Origin: Acidobacteriota bacterium
GTDB taxonomy: Bacteria > Acidobacteriota > Terriglobia > UBA7540
Direction: 5' to 3'
Assembly (NCBI GenBank): GCA_021789565.1
Contig: JAJYJL010000326.1
Span: forward strand, 1 to 7,802
DNA length: 7,802 nt
Of the stretch, positions 6,711 through 7,802 are shown piece after piece. Position 1 is the first letter of the stretch; every line of letters begins with the position of its first letter. A program made the translations under genes and the position numbers. The notes under the pieces were generated by a model. The model was not told where the DNA came from, ran no database searches, and saw only the letters and a list, made by a program, of their open reading frames with translations.

Positions 6711-7802
6711 ATGAAGAGCGGAAAGGGAGGAAGCATCGAACGCCGTGACCTGTTTCGACTCATGGGCGCCGGGGGAGCCGCCGCCTTCACGTCCAAACTC
6801 ATGGCCGCAAAAGGGCCACGGAACAATGCAACCGCCCAGGCCATCTCGACAGCCTGGCGTGAAGTGAACGATACGGATCGTCAGCGGAGCAGTTTGTGGC
6901 TGAAGCGGATGAACTGGTGGCTGGATGCCAGGTTCGGAATGTTCATTCATTGGGACCCCTGCTCGCTTGCCAGCGTGGAAATCTCCTGGCCGATTATGAG
7001 CCCGGACCCCAAGTGGCATATTACGCAGGAAGAATACGTAAACCTCTACAAGAGATTCAACCCCGTGCAGTACGATCCCGACGCCTGGGTGGAGCTGGCC
7101 AAGGCAGCCGGCCAGAAGTACATCGTTTTTACAACCAAACATCATGATGGATTCTGCATGTTCGATTCCTCCTTTACGGATTACAAAATCACGAACACCC
7201 CCTACAAGAAGGATGTTCTGATGATGCTGGTGGAAGCGTGCCGCAGGCACGATATGCCTCTGGGCTATTACTATTCGCCGCCAGACATGCATCATCCCGA
7301 CTTCAGGGATACGTCAAAGCCAGCAAAGGACAACTGGCACGGCGAGCCCACGCGCCCGCAGTGGCCAAATTACTTGAATTATTTCCAGCTCCAGTGCAGG
7401 GAGTTGCTCACACGGTATGGAGAACCCATGGTCTTCTGGTTTGACGGGCTGAACAACCAGGAGAAATACGACGGGTACCATGTGCAGCGAATGCTTCGCG
7501 AGCTTTCGCCCAGCAGCCTGTTCAACAACCGGCTGGGAACGCCGGGAGATTACGAGACGCCGGAACAATTTGTGCCGGACCGGATTCCCGTGAGAGGCGT
7601 TCGAATTGCTGGAGTCAACATGGCGGAGCAGAACCGGCTCCCTTCGGGGCTTCCGCGCCCTGAGGACTTTCACCCCTGGGAAACTTGCATGACCATCAAC
7701 AACACATGGGCCTACAATAAGAACGACCGCAACTATAAATCCGTGAAAAAGCTCATCCAGACCCTGGTAAACGTGGCCAGCAAAGGAGGGAATTTCCTGC
7801 TG
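6711..7802 (+). CDS. Alpha-L-fucosidase, GH29, N-terminal 364 residues (3' end cut by window)
   Basis: The frame runs open from ATG 6711 to the last base, giving 364 residues of a second retaining alpha-L-fucosidase. The leader has E-R-R-D-L-F-R-L-M-G (10-19) and a short Gly/Ala-rich stretch, a Tat-like signal. The barrel shows A-R-F-G-M-F-I-H-W (73-81), T-K-H-H-D-G-F (142-148) and V-F-W-F-D-G (241-246), where D245 fits the nucleophile. It also keeps H-P-W-E-T-C-M-T-I-N-N-T-W (321-333), with E324 at the position of the human FUCA1 acid/base; E285 in Y-E-T-P-E-Q (281-286) is another candidate. The last residues, G-G-N-F-L-L, correspond to N-G-N-L-L-L of the GH29 enzyme at 1242-2786, so the loop with N-V-G-P and any C-terminal domain lie beyond the window. 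The W-A-Y in place of the common W-G-Y after N-N-T is a small oddity. Sequence outside these motifs differs widely from the first GH29, so they are not recent duplicates. Confidence 0.94.
   Translation, partial: MKSGKGGSIERRDLFRLMGAGGAAAFTSKLMAAKGPRNNATAQAISTAWREVNDTDRQRSSLWLKRMNWWLDARFGMFIHWDPCSLASVEISWPIMSPDPKWHITQEEYVNLYKRFNPVQYDPDAWVELAKAAGQKYIVFTTKHHDGFCMFDSSFTDYKITNTPYKKDVLMMLVEACRRHDMPLGYYYSPPDMHHPDFRDTSKPAKDNWHGEPTRPQWPNYLNYFQLQCRELLTRYGEPMVFWFDGLNNQEKYDGYHVQRMLRELSPSSLFNNRLGTPGDYETPEQFVPDRIPVRGVRIAGVNMAEQNRLPSGLPRPEDFHPWETCMTINNTWAYNKNDRNYKSVKKLIQTLVNVASKGGNFLL

Noticed and set aside
5997..7295. A 432-codon open frame on the minus strand crossing fucD, the gap and the second GH29.
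   Set aside because: It is antisense to two strongly supported genes, crosses the noncoding gap between them, has a His/Arg/Gly-rich composition typical of antisense frames in GC-rich DNA, and matches no family I recognise.

Overview
The window is a tight cluster of carbohydrate-active genes built around one theme, release and breakdown of L-fucose. It carries five protein-coding genes, of which the first and last are cut by the window edges. I see no RNA genes, insertion sequences, CRISPR arrays or phage genes. The sequence is moderately GC-rich. Three of the extracytoplasmic enzymes start with twin-arginine (Tat) leaders, and the architecture (multi-enzyme glycoside hydrolase cluster, Tat export, long lone enzymes without SusC/SusD in view) fits a glycan-degrading soil or sediment bacterium such as an Acidobacteriota, Planctomycetota or Verrucomicrobiota member. 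That placement is inference; no taxonomic marker is present.

Layout: (1) 1-1216, + strand, the C-terminal part of a GH95-like (alpha/alpha)6-barrel glycosidase. (2) 1242-2786, - strand, a complete Tat-exported GH29 alpha-L-fucosidase, convergent with gene 1. (3) 2787-3050, a 264-bp divergent control region with an inverted repeat and a candidate promoter. (4) 3051-5252, + strand, a 733-residue Tat-exported hydrolase with a hypothetical-glycosyl-hydrolase-6 type barrel followed by a beta-galactosidase trimerisation-like domain, the architecture I associate with GH151 alpha-L-fucosidases. (5) 5337-6584, + strand, a cytoplasmic enolase-superfamily enzyme that matches L-fuconate dehydratase closely and keeps every catalytic residue I can map. 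(6) 6711 to the right edge, + strand, the N-terminal 364 residues of a second, clearly different GH29 alpha-L-fucosidase, again with a Tat-like leader. This gene is open to the window end.

How the genes work together (inference from families): the exported hydrolases would trim L-fucose, with different linkage preferences, from a fucosylated polysaccharide or glycoprotein glycan outside the cytoplasm. The sugar would then be taken up and oxidised to L-fuconate by enzymes not in this window, and the dehydratase would convert L-fuconate to 2-keto-3-deoxy-L-fuconate in the non-phosphorylated fucose route known from Xanthomonas. The most notable point is the concentration of up to four fucosidase-type enzymes from three unrelated fold families beside a diagnostic fucose-catabolic gene, with one of them (gene 4 of the layout) from a poorly characterised family.
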